Source: Lewinellaceae bacterium
GTDB taxonomy: Bacteria > Bacteroidota > Bacteroidia > Chitinophagales > Saprospiraceae
DNA length: 64,000 nucleotides
Direction: 5' to 3'
Assembly: GCA_020636325.1 (NCBI GenBank)
Contig: JACJYC010000004.1
Location: 186,001-250,000, forward strand
A model generated the notes under the pieces. That model saw nothing but the letters and a program-made list of their open reading frames with translations. It did no database searches and was not told the origin of the DNA. Positions 8,331 through 15,801 of the stretch are shown here, in pieces (position 1 is the first letter of the stretch; each line of letters starts with the position of its first letter). The position numbers and the translations under genes are program-made.

Positions 8331-9438
8331 CCAGCCGCGATCCCAACACCGAACCGCACAACCCCGCCCCAGAAAAACACGCCCCCGGAATCAACACCCC
8401 GTCCCGACCATGCTGTACAACCGGATCACAAATATCCGCCTCAAGCAGGTATTCACCCAACGCGCCTTCCATCGCCGTCAGCCCTGGGCACATGCCGGCC
8501 AGCAAGATGCCCGCTGCGCTCAAAATGCTGGTTTCCCCGAAATGGGCCCCTAGTTGGCAGGGGATGCCGTGCGCTTCCGCCAATTGCCCGATCCGGTACG
8601 CCGCATGGATTCCGCCGAGCTTTGAGATCTTCAAATTGAAATGATTGACGGATTTGCTGCTGATCAGCGTTTCAGCAGATGCATGGTCCAACAGGGATTC
8701 GTCGGCCATAATGCGGGCATCCATCCCGAAACGGGCAGTCAGACCGGCCAGCCCCCCATAATCTGACGGTGCAAGCGGCTGCTCAAAAGAATGAACCCCG
8801 CTGTCCAGCCATTGCGGAATGAATGCGGCGGCCTCATCCGGTGTCCATCCGCCGTTGACATCTGTCCGGACGGGGATATCCGCTCCGAAAAAATCCTGAA
8901 TGACCCGCAGCTTCGCCAGGTTTTCCGCCTGCCGGTTGTCGATTTTGATCTTGATCGCGGCAGGTTGCAAAAATGGGATCCGCTCCAGCAAGCCGACCAA
9001 CCTGGTTGGAGAAACCAGCGGCAGGACCAGGCTGTACACCAGTTGGTCCGGCAATCGGGCCCCTAATAACTCCGTCAATCGCCGGCCTGCCGATTGACTG
9101 AAGGCGTCCAGCCAGGCCAGCTCAAATGCGCACCGGGCAGCGGGACCGATACCGGATTTTTCCCACTTGTTCAAACAGGCTTCCAGGTCCTCAATGGTGG
9201 AGAGGGGAAAGGATTGAACGCCGGCCGCTACCTTGCCAATATCATGGGCCACGTCCTCCGGTCGCTCGCCCGTAACATAGGTTCTGGGGCAGCATTCGCC
9301 GTAACCGGTGATGCCGTCGGCGGTTTGTACCGCAAGGATCATGGACAAAGAAGTGGAGGAACCCGGGTTATTGGATTGCGTGAACTGAAACCTCAAGGGG
9401 ATCCTCACTTCATGTAACCGAATATCGGTGATCATCAT
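8161..9438 (-). CDS. Enolase-superfamily dipeptide epimerase-like enzyme with repeat-encoded C-terminus
   Basis: The catalytic set of the muconate-lactonizing/dipeptide-epimerase group is present: KIK (K163, K165), the metal ligands D193 (RTDVNGG), E219 (SFEQP) and D246 (MADES), and the second lysine K273 in LKISKLGG. An L-Ala-D/L-Glu epimerase role in peptidoglycan-peptide recycling is the usual assignment, but muconate or o-succinylbenzoate chemistry cannot be excluded. The enzyme fold should end near residue 357 (GVLIPGACFSG). The remaining residues, about 371-425, are GGPLRALRALRFLG repeats encoded by the 7810-8330 array, because the native stop has been lost. The start at 9438 overlaps the stop of a 30-codon ORF. 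Confidence 0.85.
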   Translation of the reverse strand: MMITDIRLHEVRIPLRFQFTQSNNPGSSTSLSMILAVQTADGITGYGECCPRTYVTGERPEDVAHDIGKVAAGVQSFPLSTIEDLEACLNKWEKSGIGPAARCAFELAWLDAFSQSAGRRLTELLGARLPDQLVYSLVLPLVSPTRLVGLLERIPFLQPAAIKIKIDNRQAENLAKLRVIQDFFGADIPVRTDVNGGWTPDEAAAFIPQWLDSGVHSFEQPLAPSDYGGLAGLTARFGMDARIMADESLLDHASAETLISSKSVNHFNLKISKLGGIHAAYRIGQLAEAHGIPCQLGAHFGETSILSAAGILLAGMCPGLTAMEGALGEYLLEADICDPVVQHGRDGVLIPGACFSGAGLCGSVLGSRLGLGGPLRALRALRFLGTTWALGHSGFGGPLRALRALRFLGGPLRALRALRFLGGTT

Positions 9439-9527
9439 TTGAGTTCGGATTTGGTGTTTTCCCTGCTGACCTTACGCCATTCTACAACGAGGCGGACAGA
9501 CATCATGATCAAAATGTAAAAAAGCAT
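9435..9527 (-). CDS. Possible 30-residue peptide coupled to the epimerase
   Basis: A short frame (starts MLFYILIMMSVRLVVEW, ends NTKSELK) ends in a TGA that overlaps the epimerase start (ATGATG), which would allow translational coupling. The peptide has a hydrophobic N-terminal half and a charged tail, like a small membrane peptide. No ribosome-binding site is obvious and I recognise no family. It may be fortuitous. Confidence 0.3.
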   Translation of the reverse strand: MLFYILIMMSVRLVVEWRKVSRENTKSELK

Positions 9528-9673
9528 TTTTCTGGATTTTTGGATTCAAAAAAGGTAATTAAACCCTGTTTTTGATCCAAATTTATCCGGGACGGCAGCC
9601 GTTTTCAAACACCAGTCGTGCAGGCGGTAAGGTTTTTCCAGTAGCAGGCAGGTAACGGCAGGTAAGTGGTTGG

Positions 9674-10168
9674 TCAGTTCAGCTCGACGGAAAACTCTGC
9701 CGTGTCCCGTATCCTGACATCAATATCCTCCAGCAGGGTAGTGGCCAGCGACATGCCGACATAGTTGACCTCAACCGGGAAGGACTTATGGGTGCGATCC
9801 ACCAGTACGGCGGTCTCCACCTTTTTGGGCAGGACCTCCAGCAGCGGCCGGAAAGCGTAGAACATGGTACGGCCCGTATTGGCCACGTCGTCTACCACAA
9901 TGATGCTTTTGTCTTTGAGCTCCTCCGCATCCATTTCCAGTTTGACCGGTTCTCCGACCGGATTGGCGGGATTGAGGCGGATTCGGGTGAGGACGACCGG
10001 GATCTTGGTGAGGAGCCTGAGTTCTTCCATCAACAACAGGGCAAAGGCCATGCCGTTGTTGTTGATGCCCGCCAGAATGATGACGGGTTCTTCAAAGTTG
10101 TTTTCCAGAATTTCGGTGGCCAGGCGTTTGATTTTTTGCCTCACCTGCCGGTCGTTTAGTATTTTCAT
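9674..10168 (-). CDS. PyrR-like phosphoribosyltransferase
   Basis: This 164-residue type I phosphoribosyltransferase has the PRPP-binding loop IIVVDDVANTGRTM near residues 88-101. Its later segment (VLVDRTHKSFPVEVNYVGMSLATTL) matches the end of PyrR/uracil phosphoribosyltransferase proteins. PyrR proteins can convert uracil and PRPP to UMP and in some bacteria regulate pyr mRNA. Here no pyrimidine gene is adjacent, so a salvage or moonlighting role is only inferred. The gene is divergent from the Fe-S membrane gene at 10234, with 65 bp between them. Confidence 0.82.
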   Translation of the reverse strand: MKILNDRQVRQKIKRLATEILENNFEEPVIILAGINNNGMAFALLLMEELRLLTKIPVVLTRIRLNPANPVGEPVKLEMDAEELKDKSIIVVDDVANTGRTMFYAFRPLLEVLPKKVETAVLVDRTHKSFPVEVNYVGMSLATTLLEDIDVRIRDTAEFSVELN

Positions 10169-10219
10169 ATTGTAATTGCTAATTTTACCCTCCTAAAGGG
10201 AAGGCCGGCTTTTACAGGC

Positions 10220-10227
10220 CAAAAATA
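10220..10227 (-). promoter_or_regulatory. Candidate -7 box (TATTTTTG)
   Basis: On the minus strand TATTTTTG fits TAnnTTTG and would give a leader of about 45 nt for the phosphoribosyltransferase gene. No well-spaced -33 TTG was found. Confidence 0.35.
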
Positions 10228-10233
10228 GGGAAT

Positions 10234-11556
10234 ATGATTCAACAAATACTATTTGTTCTTGTAGCAGCTTTTGCCCTCGGTTACGCCTGGCTCAGTTTCA
10301 TGCGGATCCGGCGGAATATACTGCTGGGGCAGGATGAAAAAATCGGCGGCGATACCGGTCAGCGTTGGCGGAATGTGCTGCTGGTCGCCTTCGGCCAGCA
10401 AAAGATGTTCAAACGGTGGATCCCCGCCGTATTCCACTTCTTCATCTATGCGGCATTCCTGCTGACCCAGATCGAATTGATCGAGATCTTTATCGACGGC
10501 GCAGCGGGACGTCACCGCTTTTTCAGGCCGGCGCTCGGCGGTTTTTACACCTTCCTGATCAGTTTCATCGAAGTCCTGTCCGTTTTGGCGCTGGCGGCCA
10601 CCATCATTTTCCTGATCCGCCGGAATATCCTCCGGATCGCCCGTTTCCACAAGCCTGAAATGAAAGGATGGCCATTCAAGGACGCCAATATCATCCTTTA
10701 CCTGGAATTTGCCCTGATCGCCTGTATTTTCATCATGAACAGCGCGGATATGGCCCTGCACGACAATGAATACGGCTTTGCGGTAAGCCGCTTTCTTTCG
10801 CCCGTCTGGTCCGGCGCATCGGAGGCAACCCTGCATGCTGCCGAACGCTTCGGTTGGTGGGGGCATATTCTGGTGGTTTTCGCTTTCCTCAACTACCTGC
10901 CGTTTTCAAAGCACCTCCATATTGTACTGGCTTTTCCGAATACCTGGTACGCCGGTCTCAAACCCAGGGGGGAGATGGAAAACATGCCGGCCATCATGAA
11001 TGAGGTCAAAAGCATGATGGGCCTGAGCGCAACGGAAGACGCCGGCGCCGGTATGGACGAGATCCCCGAATTCGGCGCCAACGACGTAACCGGCCTGAGT
11101 TGGAAAAATCTCCTGGATGCGTATTCCTGTACCGAATGCGGCCGTTGCACCTCGGTGTGCCCCGCCAACCTGACCGGTAAGAAATTATCGCCCCGCAAGA
11201 TCCTGATGGATATTCGAGACCGGGCGGAGGAAATTGGCCGCAATCTGGCAACCGGGGAAAAATCATTTGCCAAAGACCAGGAAAAACCCCTTGGCCGGGA
11301 CAACTATCAGGACGGCAAAAGCCTGTTCGATTATATTACCCGGGAAGAGATTCACGCCTGCACCACCTGCAATGCCTGCGTGGAAGCCTGCCCGGTATTG
11401 ATCAACCCCCTGGATCCGATCCTGAAATTGCGCCGGTATGAGATCCTGACCGAAAGCGCCGGCCCCGCTGATTGGTTGCCCATGTTCAACAGCATCGAAA
11501 ACGGAGGGGCAGCCTGGTCGATGAATATTGACCGCGAACATTGGATAAACGAATAA
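10234..11556 (+). CDS. Membrane-bound 4Fe-4S dicluster protein (HdrC/NarI-like)
   Basis: The first 250 residues hold about five hydrophobic segments (ILFVLVAAFALGYAWLSF, WIPAVFHFFIYAAFLL, FLISFIEVLSVLALAATIIF, YLEFALIACIFIM, HILVVFAFLNYLPF). A cytoplasmic ferredoxin-like domain follows, with CTECGRCTSVCP near residue 295 and CTTCNACVEACP near residue 375, enough for two [4Fe-4S] clusters. This architecture is a membrane quinone-interacting redox subunit. It is followed 25 nt later by a CCG-domain protein, the usual partner in HdrBC/GlpC/LutA-like complexes. The substrate is unknown; such pairs are widely conserved in Bacteroidota. Confidence 0.82.
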   Translation: MIQQILFVLVAAFALGYAWLSFMRIRRNILLGQDEKIGGDTGQRWRNVLLVAFGQQKMFKRWIPAVFHFFIYAAFLLTQIELIEIFIDGAAGRHRFFRPALGGFYTFLISFIEVLSVLALAATIIFLIRRNILRIARFHKPEMKGWPFKDANIILYLEFALIACIFIMNSADMALHDNEYGFAVSRFLSPVWSGASEATLHAAERFGWWGHILVVFAFLNYLPFSKHLHIVLAFPNTWYAGLKPRGEMENMPAIMNEVKSMMGLSATEDAGAGMDEIPEFGANDVTGLSWKNLLDAYSCTECGRCTSVCPANLTGKKLSPRKILMDIRDRAEEIGRNLATGEKSFAKDQEKPLGRDNYQDGKSLFDYITREEIHACTTCNACVEACPVLINPLDPILKLRRYEILTESAGPADWLPMFNSIENGGAAWSMNIDREHWINE

Positions 11557-11581
11557 TTGACTTTTTGAATCCGCAGCATAA

Positions 11582-12373
11582 ATGAGTGACTTTAAAGTAC
11601 GTACAATGGCCGAAATGGCCGCCTCCGGTGAATCGCCCGAAATCCTGTTCTGGGTAGGTTGCGCCGGCAGCTTTGATGCAAGAGCCCAGAAAATTACACG
11701 GGCCTTTGCTGAAATCATGACGGCCGTGGGCCTCAATTTTGCCATACTGGGCAATGAAGAATCCTGCACCGGAGATCCGGCAAGGCGGGCCGGCAATGAA
11801 TTCCTGTTCCAGATGGCTGCCCTGCAAAATATTCAAACGCTGGACGGATACGGCGTAAAAAAGATCGTAACGGCCTGCCCCCATTGTTTCAACACCCTGA
11901 AAAACGAATACCCGGCTTTAGGCGGCAATTACGAGGTAGTTCATCATACCCAATTGCTGCAGGAGTTGATTGATAGCGGAAGGGTCAGGATGAATGAAGG
12001 AGGTACATTCAAAGGCAAACGCATTGTCTATCACGATTCCTGCTACCTCGGCAGGATCAACGGCGTATACGAAGCTCCACGAACCGTGCTGGCCGCACTG
12101 GATGCCGACCTGGCTGAAATGAAGCGCAGCCGCTCCAACGGTTTATGCTGCGGCGCCGGCGGGGCCCAGATGTGGAAGGAAGACGAACCCGGCAGCAAGC
12201 GGATCAATATCGAGCGTGCGGAAGAAGCGCTGGAGCAGCGCCCTGACATCATTGCCGTCAATTGTCCGTTCTGCATGACCATGTTGAGTGATGGGGTAAA
12301 GGCAAAAGAGAAGCAAGACGAAGTGATGGTCTACGACCTCTCGGAATTGATCGTCAATGGGATGGTAAAATAA
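11582..12373 (+). CDS. CCG-domain (HdrB/GlpC-like) Fe-S protein
   Basis: This 263-residue protein carries two cysteine-rich CCG-type regions. The first includes WVGCAGSFD and ACPHCFNTLKNEYP; the second includes YHDSCYLGR, LCCGAGGAQMW and NCPFCMTMLSDG. In HdrB such cysteines bind non-cubane [4Fe-4S] clusters that handle disulfide or quinone chemistry. It lies 25 nt after the membrane Fe-S gene and almost certainly forms a complex with it. It has no signal peptide, so the complex faces the cytoplasm. The electron donor is not evident from the neighbours. Confidence 0.82.
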   Translation: MSDFKVRTMAEMAASGESPEILFWVGCAGSFDARAQKITRAFAEIMTAVGLNFAILGNEESCTGDPARRAGNEFLFQMAALQNIQTLDGYGVKKIVTACPHCFNTLKNEYPALGGNYEVVHHTQLLQELIDSGRVRMNEGGTFKGKRIVYHDSCYLGRINGVYEAPRTVLAALDADLAEMKRSRSNGLCCGAGGAQMWKEDEPGSKRINIERAEEALEQRPDIIAVNCPFCMTMLSDGVKAKEKQDEVMVYDLSELIVNGMVK

Positions 12374-12477
12374 AATGGCGGAATTTCAAGCTGGGGAACC
12401 GCTTTGTCCCCCCCTCCCTTTGGTGGAGCCGGCGTGCAGCTTTTAGATTTTGAACAAAATCCGCAGCGACTTACGAC

Positions 12478-13158
12478 TTACAGGCTTATGACTAAATTCA
12501 CCGTTCGCCAGAGGCTCCGCCTCGCAGCGGCTACCCCCGTTCCCGGTACTTCTTCACCGCAAAAGCAAAACCTCTCACTGAGCGGCGCCTTGATTGCTGA
12601 AGATTTCAGATAATAGGCGTTATCCTCCTTTGAAAGAAAGAAGTATACAAACCTGCCAACCGGATCCCGATCCGAGTTGCCCGGAAGAAGGCCGGTCAGG
12701 TCTTCCGTTTCAGCGGCCGTACTCCATAGGTATCTGTAGGGGCCCGTATCCCCGACCACAGTCAGATCAATTGCCCCGGAAGCCTCGTCCAAACAAGCAG
12801 GCTGGGTTTCAAAATTTAGAAAATAAATCCCTTCGCATATTTGGATTTCAGTATCCAGAATTAATTCGCAACCAAATTGATTGGTAATGATAACGGAATA
12901 GGTTCCCGGCACAAGCAGGTTATCAATATCCTTCGTATCAGCCGTGAAACTCTCCGGGCCTGACCAATTGAACTCAAAAGGGCCGGAATATCCTTCATCC
13001 GATTCCGACGGCCCCGCCAGCGTAATGCTGCCGGGGTCCCCTTCCGAGCAGAGACACTTGGCAGTAGCCTGAAATTGCCCTGTAACCGGGGCCGTTACCA
13101 GGCAAAATGCTGCACTCAAAAAAAGCGCGATTAAACAGGGTTGTATAGTTTTTTTCAT
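12478..13158 (-). CDS. SprB-repeat-type secreted protein, truncated with an odd tail
   Basis: The start at 13158 gives a signal peptide (MKKTIQPCLIALFLSAAFCLVTAPVTGQ). Residues about 30-150 contain SprB-like repeat elements (GPFEFNWSGPES ... LLVPGTYSVIITNQFGC and GPYRYLWSTAAETEDLTGLLPGN). Such repeats are normally found in very long gliding or adhesion proteins. The repeat breaks off where GNYTVTVTD would be expected. The last 65 residues (SDRDPVGRFVYFFLSKEDNA...) are a different, basic, cysteine-containing sequence that I do not recognise. The gene thus looks like a truncated adhesin joined to foreign sequence. Its first 67 nt are duplicated at 14373-14439. Confidence 0.55.
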   Translation of the reverse strand: MKKTIQPCLIALFLSAAFCLVTAPVTGQFQATAKCLCSEGDPGSITLAGPSESDEGYSGPFEFNWSGPESFTADTKDIDNLLVPGTYSVIITNQFGCELILDTEIQICEGIYFLNFETQPACLDEASGAIDLTVVGDTGPYRYLWSTAAETEDLTGLLPGNSDRDPVGRFVYFFLSKEDNAYYLKSSAIKAPLSERFCFCGEEVPGTGVAAARRSLWRTVNLVISL

Positions 13159-13178
13159 TATAATGCGGTTGTTCAGTT
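13092..13178. repeat. 87-bp direct repeat, copy A
   Basis: Copy A covers the signal-peptide start of the SprB-type gene, its 5' leader, and the stop codon of the upstream propeller gene (13173-13175). It matches 14373-14459 with 70 bp of perfect identity and 3 mismatches in the remaining 17 bp. Confidence 0.95.
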
Positions 13179-14207
13179 CTCAAAAATGTGAAGTGTATTC
13201 TTATTGTCCAAAACATAAAGTCTGTCACCCTTCAACTTCAAGTCTCTCCCATATCTTGGCTGCTCGGACTCACTAATTCCCTGTTGTGATAGTTTATGTG
13301 TCCAATCTATTTTGTAAGTGACTCGATTTAATGCTCCCAGTGTCTGGTGATTCTTGTCTGTAAAAAAAATAAAGTCAGAATCAAAGACTATAAGTGAAAA
13401 ATTCTCAAGACCAAAAGATTTCATATCTTCTATGGCAGTCTGGTTGACCTCGAGCGATTCTAAGTCAACTTCAATCAAATCTTGATTTGCTAATTGTATC
13501 AGCTTTCTATTTTTGATGTCTAACTCAATGCTATTACCAAAAGTGTCAAACTTGGAATGTTTGTCATTTTTAAGAATAGCGATTTTCTCTCCTGATTTAA
13601 TATCCAATATTAATATCTTACCACTGTTCAGATAGAGGTATATTTTATCGTCATAAATCCCTAAAATTTTATTGACCTGTGTTTGCTTTTCTCTATCGTC
13701 ATAATCTTGCCATGCGCCTAAAGCTACAAAATCAAAAGCCCATATTAAAGAGCCGTCGGACAAATCATAGCCATTGATTTTCCCATCATCTAAATACTGA
13801 GAGTTTACTAAAATTTTCTGATCAAGGTATATGTGCTTGCCTCTTTTTAGTGGAATTTTCCATTCTATTGACCCATTCTTCAGACGAGAAATAAGGTATC
13901 GCTTTCTTTCTTCTTTTTCAGAAGAAATGATCCTATCCCCCTGAATGACATCTATCTTAAAAGAAGCACCAGTTATTTCCAAGGAATTAAGATCAATGAT
14001 TTTGGAGGTAAATCCCTCGCTTATGTAAAACTCTCTTTCAGAATAAACACCCAAGCCCGTAAATACTCCGTCAATATTCGTGCAATTTTTTTCATCAACA
14101 CTATTGTAGATTGTACAATTTCCTTCAGTCGTTATTACTGCAAATGCATCATTGACGGCTTCAAAAGAATGTCCAACGCCTTCAATAGAGATTACATCTT
14201 TCAGCAT
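13173..14207 (-). CDS. PQQ-like beta-propeller protein; candidate immunity protein
   Basis: This 344-residue protein has no signal peptide. It shows repeated propeller-type strands ending in tryptophan or acidic turns: NGSIEWKIPLKRGKHIYL, DGKINGYDLSDGSLIWAFDFVALG, DDKIYLYLNSGKILILDIKSGEKIAIL, and RLYVLDNKNTLHIFEN at the end. It is much more AT-rich than its neighbours. It is a diverged paralogue of the gene at 14504-15574; both end in a LYV(L/R)DN...(L/M)HI motif. It starts 11 nt after a start-less coding tail (14219-14372), which is the layout of a toxin C-terminus and its immunity gene. That role is inferred from layout only; it could also be an unrelated cytoplasmic propeller. Confidence 0.7.
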   Translation of the reverse strand: MLKDVISIEGVGHSFEAVNDAFAVITTEGNCTIYNSVDEKNCTNIDGVFTGLGVYSEREFYISEGFTSKIIDLNSLEITGASFKIDVIQGDRIISSEKEERKRYLISRLKNGSIEWKIPLKRGKHIYLDQKILVNSQYLDDGKINGYDLSDGSLIWAFDFVALGAWQDYDDREKQTQVNKILGIYDDKIYLYLNSGKILILDIKSGEKIAILKNDKHSKFDTFGNSIELDIKNRKLIQLANQDLIEVDLESLEVNQTAIEDMKSFGLENFSLIVFDSDFIFFTDKNHQTLGALNRVTYKIDWTHKLSQQGISESEQPRYGRDLKLKGDRLYVLDNKNTLHIFEN

Positions 14208-14218
14208 AATTATTCAAT

Positions 14219-14372
14219 TTAAATGAAGTTGTAAATAGGGCTATTCAGGTTTGTCACAACATCATCCAAAAAGTCGCCCACATTGTCTACTTCAAATAAC
14301 TGTAGAAATTTGGATTCACCTAAGGTATTGTACAAATTAGTCGCCTCATTTGTAAAAAGGCTTTGGAGATTT
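14219..14372 (-). pseudogene. Start-less coding tail (candidate toxin tip 1)
   Basis: An open frame without a start codon reads NLQSLFTNEATNLYNTLGES and then KFLQLFEVDNVGDFLDDVVT, ending TNLNSPIYNFI and TAA at 14219-14221. Composition is AT-rich like the propeller gene that begins 11 nt later. At its 5' end it runs into the 87-bp repeat copy B in a different frame from the signal-peptide fragment there. It is best explained as the C-terminal end of a longer protein left behind by recombination. I recognise no toxin family in 50 residues. Confidence 0.6.
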
Positions 14373-14439
14373 CCGTTACCAGGCAAAATGCTGCACTCAA
14401 AAAAAGCGCGATTAAACAGGGTTGTATAGTTTTTTTCAT
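14320..14439 (-). pseudogene. Duplicated signal-peptide fragment of the SprB-type gene
   Basis: The first 21 codons are identical to the start of the gene at 13158 (MKKTIQPCLIALFLSAAFCLV). The frame then continues into the toxin-tip segment out of register and stops at TAG (14320-14322) after 39 codons. It is a remnant of the duplication, not an expected functional gene, though it keeps the same leader as the intact copy. Confidence 0.65.
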
Positions 14440-14459
14440 TATGGTGCGGTTGATCAGTT
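14373..14459. repeat. 87-bp direct repeat, copy B
   Basis: Copy B partner of 13092-13178. The two copies bracket a 1.2-kb AT-rich segment holding tip 1 and the 344-residue propeller gene. This is consistent with insertion or tandem duplication of a cassette by homologous recombination. Confidence 0.95.
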
Positions 14460-14503
14460 TTTTGATTTCGTCAGGCTTGGAAAACCAGCCGTAAGAACAC
14501 TAC

Positions 14504-15574
14504 TCATACAGGCATGGTATTTTTGAGAATATGCATAACACCGCTATTGTCTCGAACATACAGGAAACCCTGATGTACAATTGGTGTCTCCAAGGGCATT
14601 CGAGGGTCTACTTTTGTTTTATCTATATCAATCTCAATAAACTCTTCCAGCTTTTCAGATTTTATATTAAAACGACCAATTAGCGGCTCCCTGGATACTG
14701 TAAAGTTTATATAATCACCTGAAACACTCTGCCTTCCAATATTTGCCCACAAGCTATTAAGACCCTCTCCCAAATCATCAATTTTATGGTTTCGTAAAAT
14801 TTCACCGGTCATTGGATCCACTGACAAATATCGCTGACCTCTGATACCGACAAGTTTTTTAAATTTTTCAACAAAAATATATGTATTAAAATGATCTCCA
14901 CTTGATTTATAAAGTATTTCGCCCGTTTGTTTATTTATACCCCATAATTCATACCTTTTATCAACCGGGTGGCTTGTGTCAAAAGATTGCATAAATAAAA
15001 ATAAATTTTCGGAGAGGGATTTGTAAAACCTGGGAATGGAAAATCCAATTAAAGGAAGTGACCATAATTTTTCACTTTTTTCAATCAATACTCCTTTAAG
15101 GCTTCCTTCAAAGGTATTTTCAAAAATAACAATATCATCATTTGATTCATGTATTGGTGCATCCTTGTTCTCCCACTTGTAGAAAGGTTTGCAGCCATTA
15201 ATCCTTATAATTTCGTACTTATTGATTCTGGGTCTTCGGGAATACGTACCTCCAACGGCAATATTCATACTTAACATTCCTATTTGTGATTCTTCAGTTT
15301 CACAAATAGGGTTCAATTTATTCAATTCAAAGTCAAATTGAAACAATCTATTATCTGCACAGAAAAACAATTGATTGTTGAAAACGTAATAATTCATTAT
15401 GCTACCTGCGTATCCGGGGTTATTATAAATTGTTTTTAATGAAACAGCATCTTTGATGGTAATGCCGTCTTCTACAGAAAAATAAATTAAGTAACCCAAT
15501 ATAATTCCATTGGACCAATGGCGGTACGAAAAATCTCTAAAATCATTGATGCGACCGAGCTCTATCCAGTTCAT
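14504..15574 (-). CDS. PQQ-like beta-propeller protein; candidate immunity protein (paralogue)
   Basis: This 356-residue protein lacks a signal peptide and is AT-rich. Propeller-like strands include GIILGYLIYFSVEDGITIKDAVSL, NNQLFFCADNRLFQFDFELNKL, RYELWGINKQTGEILYKSSG, RYLSVDPMTGEILRNHKI and GFLYVRDNSGVMHILKNTMPV. It is related to the 344-residue gene downstream, with similar length and C-terminal motif but low overall identity. Its ATG overlaps the TGA of a start-less coding tail (ATGA at 15571-15574), again the arrangement of a toxin tip and its immunity gene. Function is otherwise unknown. Confidence 0.7.
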   Translation of the reverse strand: MNWIELGRINDFRDFSYRHWSNGIILGYLIYFSVEDGITIKDAVSLKTIYNNPGYAGSIMNYYVFNNQLFFCADNRLFQFDFELNKLNPICETEESQIGMLSMNIAVGGTYSRRPRINKYEIIRINGCKPFYKWENKDAPIHESNDDIVIFENTFEGSLKGVLIEKSEKLWSLPLIGFSIPRFYKSLSENLFLFMQSFDTSHPVDKRYELWGINKQTGEILYKSSGDHFNTYIFVEKFKKLVGIRGQRYLSVDPMTGEILRNHKIDDLGEGLNSLWANIGRQSVSGDYINFTVSREPLIGRFNIKSEKLEEFIEIDIDKTKVDPRMPLETPIVHQGFLYVRDNSGVMHILKNTMPV

Positions 15575-15662
15575 TTTACTTTAAATATTTGAGGAAACAC
15601 CATTTCAATTTGTTCAACTACTCTCTCTACAGTAAAGGAGATGAGCGAGTCCACGGCTGCCC
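15571..15662 (-). pseudogene. Start-less coding tail (candidate toxin tip 2)
   Basis: The frame reads GAAVDSLISFTVERVVEQIE then MVFPQIFKVK and ends in a TGA that shares bases with the ATG of the 356-residue propeller gene. No start codon belongs to it; upstream it meets low-complexity cttttacatt repeats at about 15665. It parallels tip 1 in position but not in sequence, as expected for variable toxin ends. Only about 30 residues remain, so the family cannot be named. Confidence 0.5.
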
Positions 15663-15664
15663 CA

Positions 15665-15703
15665 CTTTTACATTTCGCATTTTTTCTTTTACATTTTGCA
15701 TTT
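15665..15703. repeat. Two 18-bp direct repeats, 21-bp period
   Basis: cttttacatttcgcattt at 15665 and cttttacattttgcattt at 15686 differ by one base. They lie at the junction where toxin tip 2 is cut off. A second direct repeat, cctccggcggccgta, occurs at 15712 and 15762. Confidence 0.8.
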
Positions 15704-15801
15704 CCTCCCTACCTCCGGCGGCCGTAATGACGCCACCGGCGTTCCGAAGTCAGTAAATCACCCTCCGGCGGCCGTAGCTCCAAAAGAGCGAAGGCGGCAA
15801 A

